Shown: one piece after another, positions 5,202-5,939 of the stretch
Layout of the letters: the number at the start of each line of letters is the position of its first letter
How positions within the stretch are numbered: position 1 is the stretch's first letter
Source of the DNA: Alphaproteobacteria bacterium
Lineage (GTDB): Bacteria; Pseudomonadota; Alphaproteobacteria; Caulobacterales; Parvularculaceae
NCBI GenBank assembly: GCA_030428745.1
Contig: JAUIEG010000183.1
Location: forward strand, 1-5,939
Reading direction: 5' to 3'
DNA: 5,939 bases
Notes under the pieces: model-generated
Seen by the model: the letters and a program-made list of their open reading frames with translations, nothing else
Told to the model about the DNA's origin: nothing
Database searches by the model: none
Position numbers and translations under genes: made by a program

Positions 5202-5939
5202 ATGGCGCGGTATATATTCATTACCGGCGGCGTGGTGTCGTCTCTCGGAAAAGGTGTTGCTTCGGCGGCGTTGGGCGCGCTCCTTCAGGCGCGTGGCTAC
5301 AAGGTTCGATTGCGTAAGCTCGACCCTTATCTGAATGTCGATCCCGGCACTATGTCGCCTTATCAGCACGGCGAAGTCTTCGTCACCGACGACGGGGCGG
5401 AGACCGATCTTGATCTCGGTCACTATGAACGCTTCACGGGCGTCTCGGCCTCTAAAAGCGACAACGTCACGACCGGACAGATCTATTCGAATATTCTGGA
5501 GCGTGAACGGCGCGGTGATTATCTCGGCGCGACGGTGCAGGTGATCCCGCATGTCACCGATGCGATTAAACAGTTCGTGCTTTCTGACGCCGGCGGCGCA
5601 GATTTCGTTCTGTGCGAGATTGGCGGCACGGTGGGCGATATCGAGGCGCTGCCTTTCTTCGAAGCCATCCGCCAGCTCGGCAACGAACTGCCGCGCGGCG
5701 ACGCCGTTTATGTCCATCTGACATTGATGCCGTTCATCCCGTCTGCGGGCGAACTGAAAACCAAACCAACCCAGCATTCTGTGCGTGAGCTTCGCGCGAT
5801 CGGCATACAGCCAGACGTCTTGCTCGTGCGCGCCGACCGCGACATTCCGCAGGATGAGCGCCGCAAGATCGCGCTCTTTTGTAATGTCCGCTCATCCGCA
5901 GTAGTGCAGGCGCTCGATTGCCGCACGATTTATGAAGTG
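5202..5939 (+). CDS. pyrG: CTP synthase, N-terminal amidoligase domain (3'-truncated)
   Basis: CTP synthase makes CTP from UTP, ATP and glutamine, the last step of de novo pyrimidine nucleotide synthesis, in the cytoplasm. The window contains the first 246 of about 545 residues, so it covers most of the synthetase domain and none of the glutaminase domain. Clear landmarks are the P-loop region ITGGVVSSLGKGVASAALG (7-25, with K17), KLDPYLNVDPGTMSPYQHGEVF (39-60), and TDDGAETDLDLGHYERF (62-78), whose D71 matches the Mg-binding Asp72 of the E. coli enzyme. CEIGGTVGDIE follows, with E139 matching Glu140, and then the UTP-binding stretch SAGELKTKPTQHSV. The ATG at 5202 gives the canonical MARYIFITGG start, with GACGGA (5191-5196) as Shine-Dalgarno site 5 bases upstream. 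No defect is visible in the part shown. Confidence 0.98.
   Translation, partial: MARYIFITGGVVSSLGKGVASAALGALLQARGYKVRLRKLDPYLNVDPGTMSPYQHGEVFVTDDGAETDLDLGHYERFTGVSASKSDNVTTGQIYSNILERERRGDYLGATVQVIPHVTDAIKQFVLSDAGGADFVLCEIGGTVGDIEALPFFEAIRQLGNELPRGDAVYVHLTLMPFIPSAGELKTKPTQHSVRELRAIGIQPDVLLVRADRDIPQDERRKIALFCNVRSSAVVQALDCRTIYEV

Noticed and set aside
5187..5777. 196-codon open frame on the minus strand opposite pyrG
   Set aside because: The plus strand encodes an unmistakable CTP synthase, and this frame is its antisense shadow.

Overview
The window looks like ordinary chromosomal DNA from a GC-rich alphaproteobacterium. Three things support this. The pyruvate dehydrogenase E1-beta protein carries an N-terminal lipoyl domain, a fusion characteristic of Alphaproteobacteria. 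SecG has the alphaproteobacterial form, with a poly-glycine loop followed by a TGRGAAN segment and a long acidic tail. secG is followed directly by pyrG, a common pairing in that class. A marine or aquatic lineage near Hyphomonadales, Parvularculales or Caulobacterales is only a guess. I see no mobile element, tRNA, rRNA or CRISPR array.

Layout. On the minus strand, positions 1-1228 hold pdhB, truncated at its 3' end by the window edge. A divergent intergenic region (1229-1516) follows. All remaining genes are on the plus strand: a membrane-anchored DUF885 metallopeptidase-like protein (1517-3334) with a clear intrinsic terminator; a 226-bp intergenic region with operator-like repeats; a 2-oxoglutarate/Fe(II) oxygenase (3561-4403); a 215-bp intergenic region with hairpins and a good sigma-70-type promoter; secG (4619-5116); and pyrG (5202 to the edge), truncated at its 3' end.

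How the genes relate. They do not form one pathway. pdhB (acetyl-CoA formation), secG (protein export) and pyrG (CTP synthesis) are housekeeping genes. The DUF885 protein and the oxygenase appear to be independent single-gene units, since a terminator follows the first and a promoter precedes secG. In many alphaproteobacteria tpiA lies upstream of secG, and pyrG is followed by a stretch leading to eno, pdhA and pdhB. Here pdhB is close by but inverted, with no pdhA directly before it, and the oxygenase sits where tpiA might be. This suggests a local rearrangement.

I did not find a convincing undescribed system. The points most worth a second look are the oxygenase of unknown substrate with its palindromic upstream site, the repeated motif in the SecG tail, and the separation of pdhB from pdhA.
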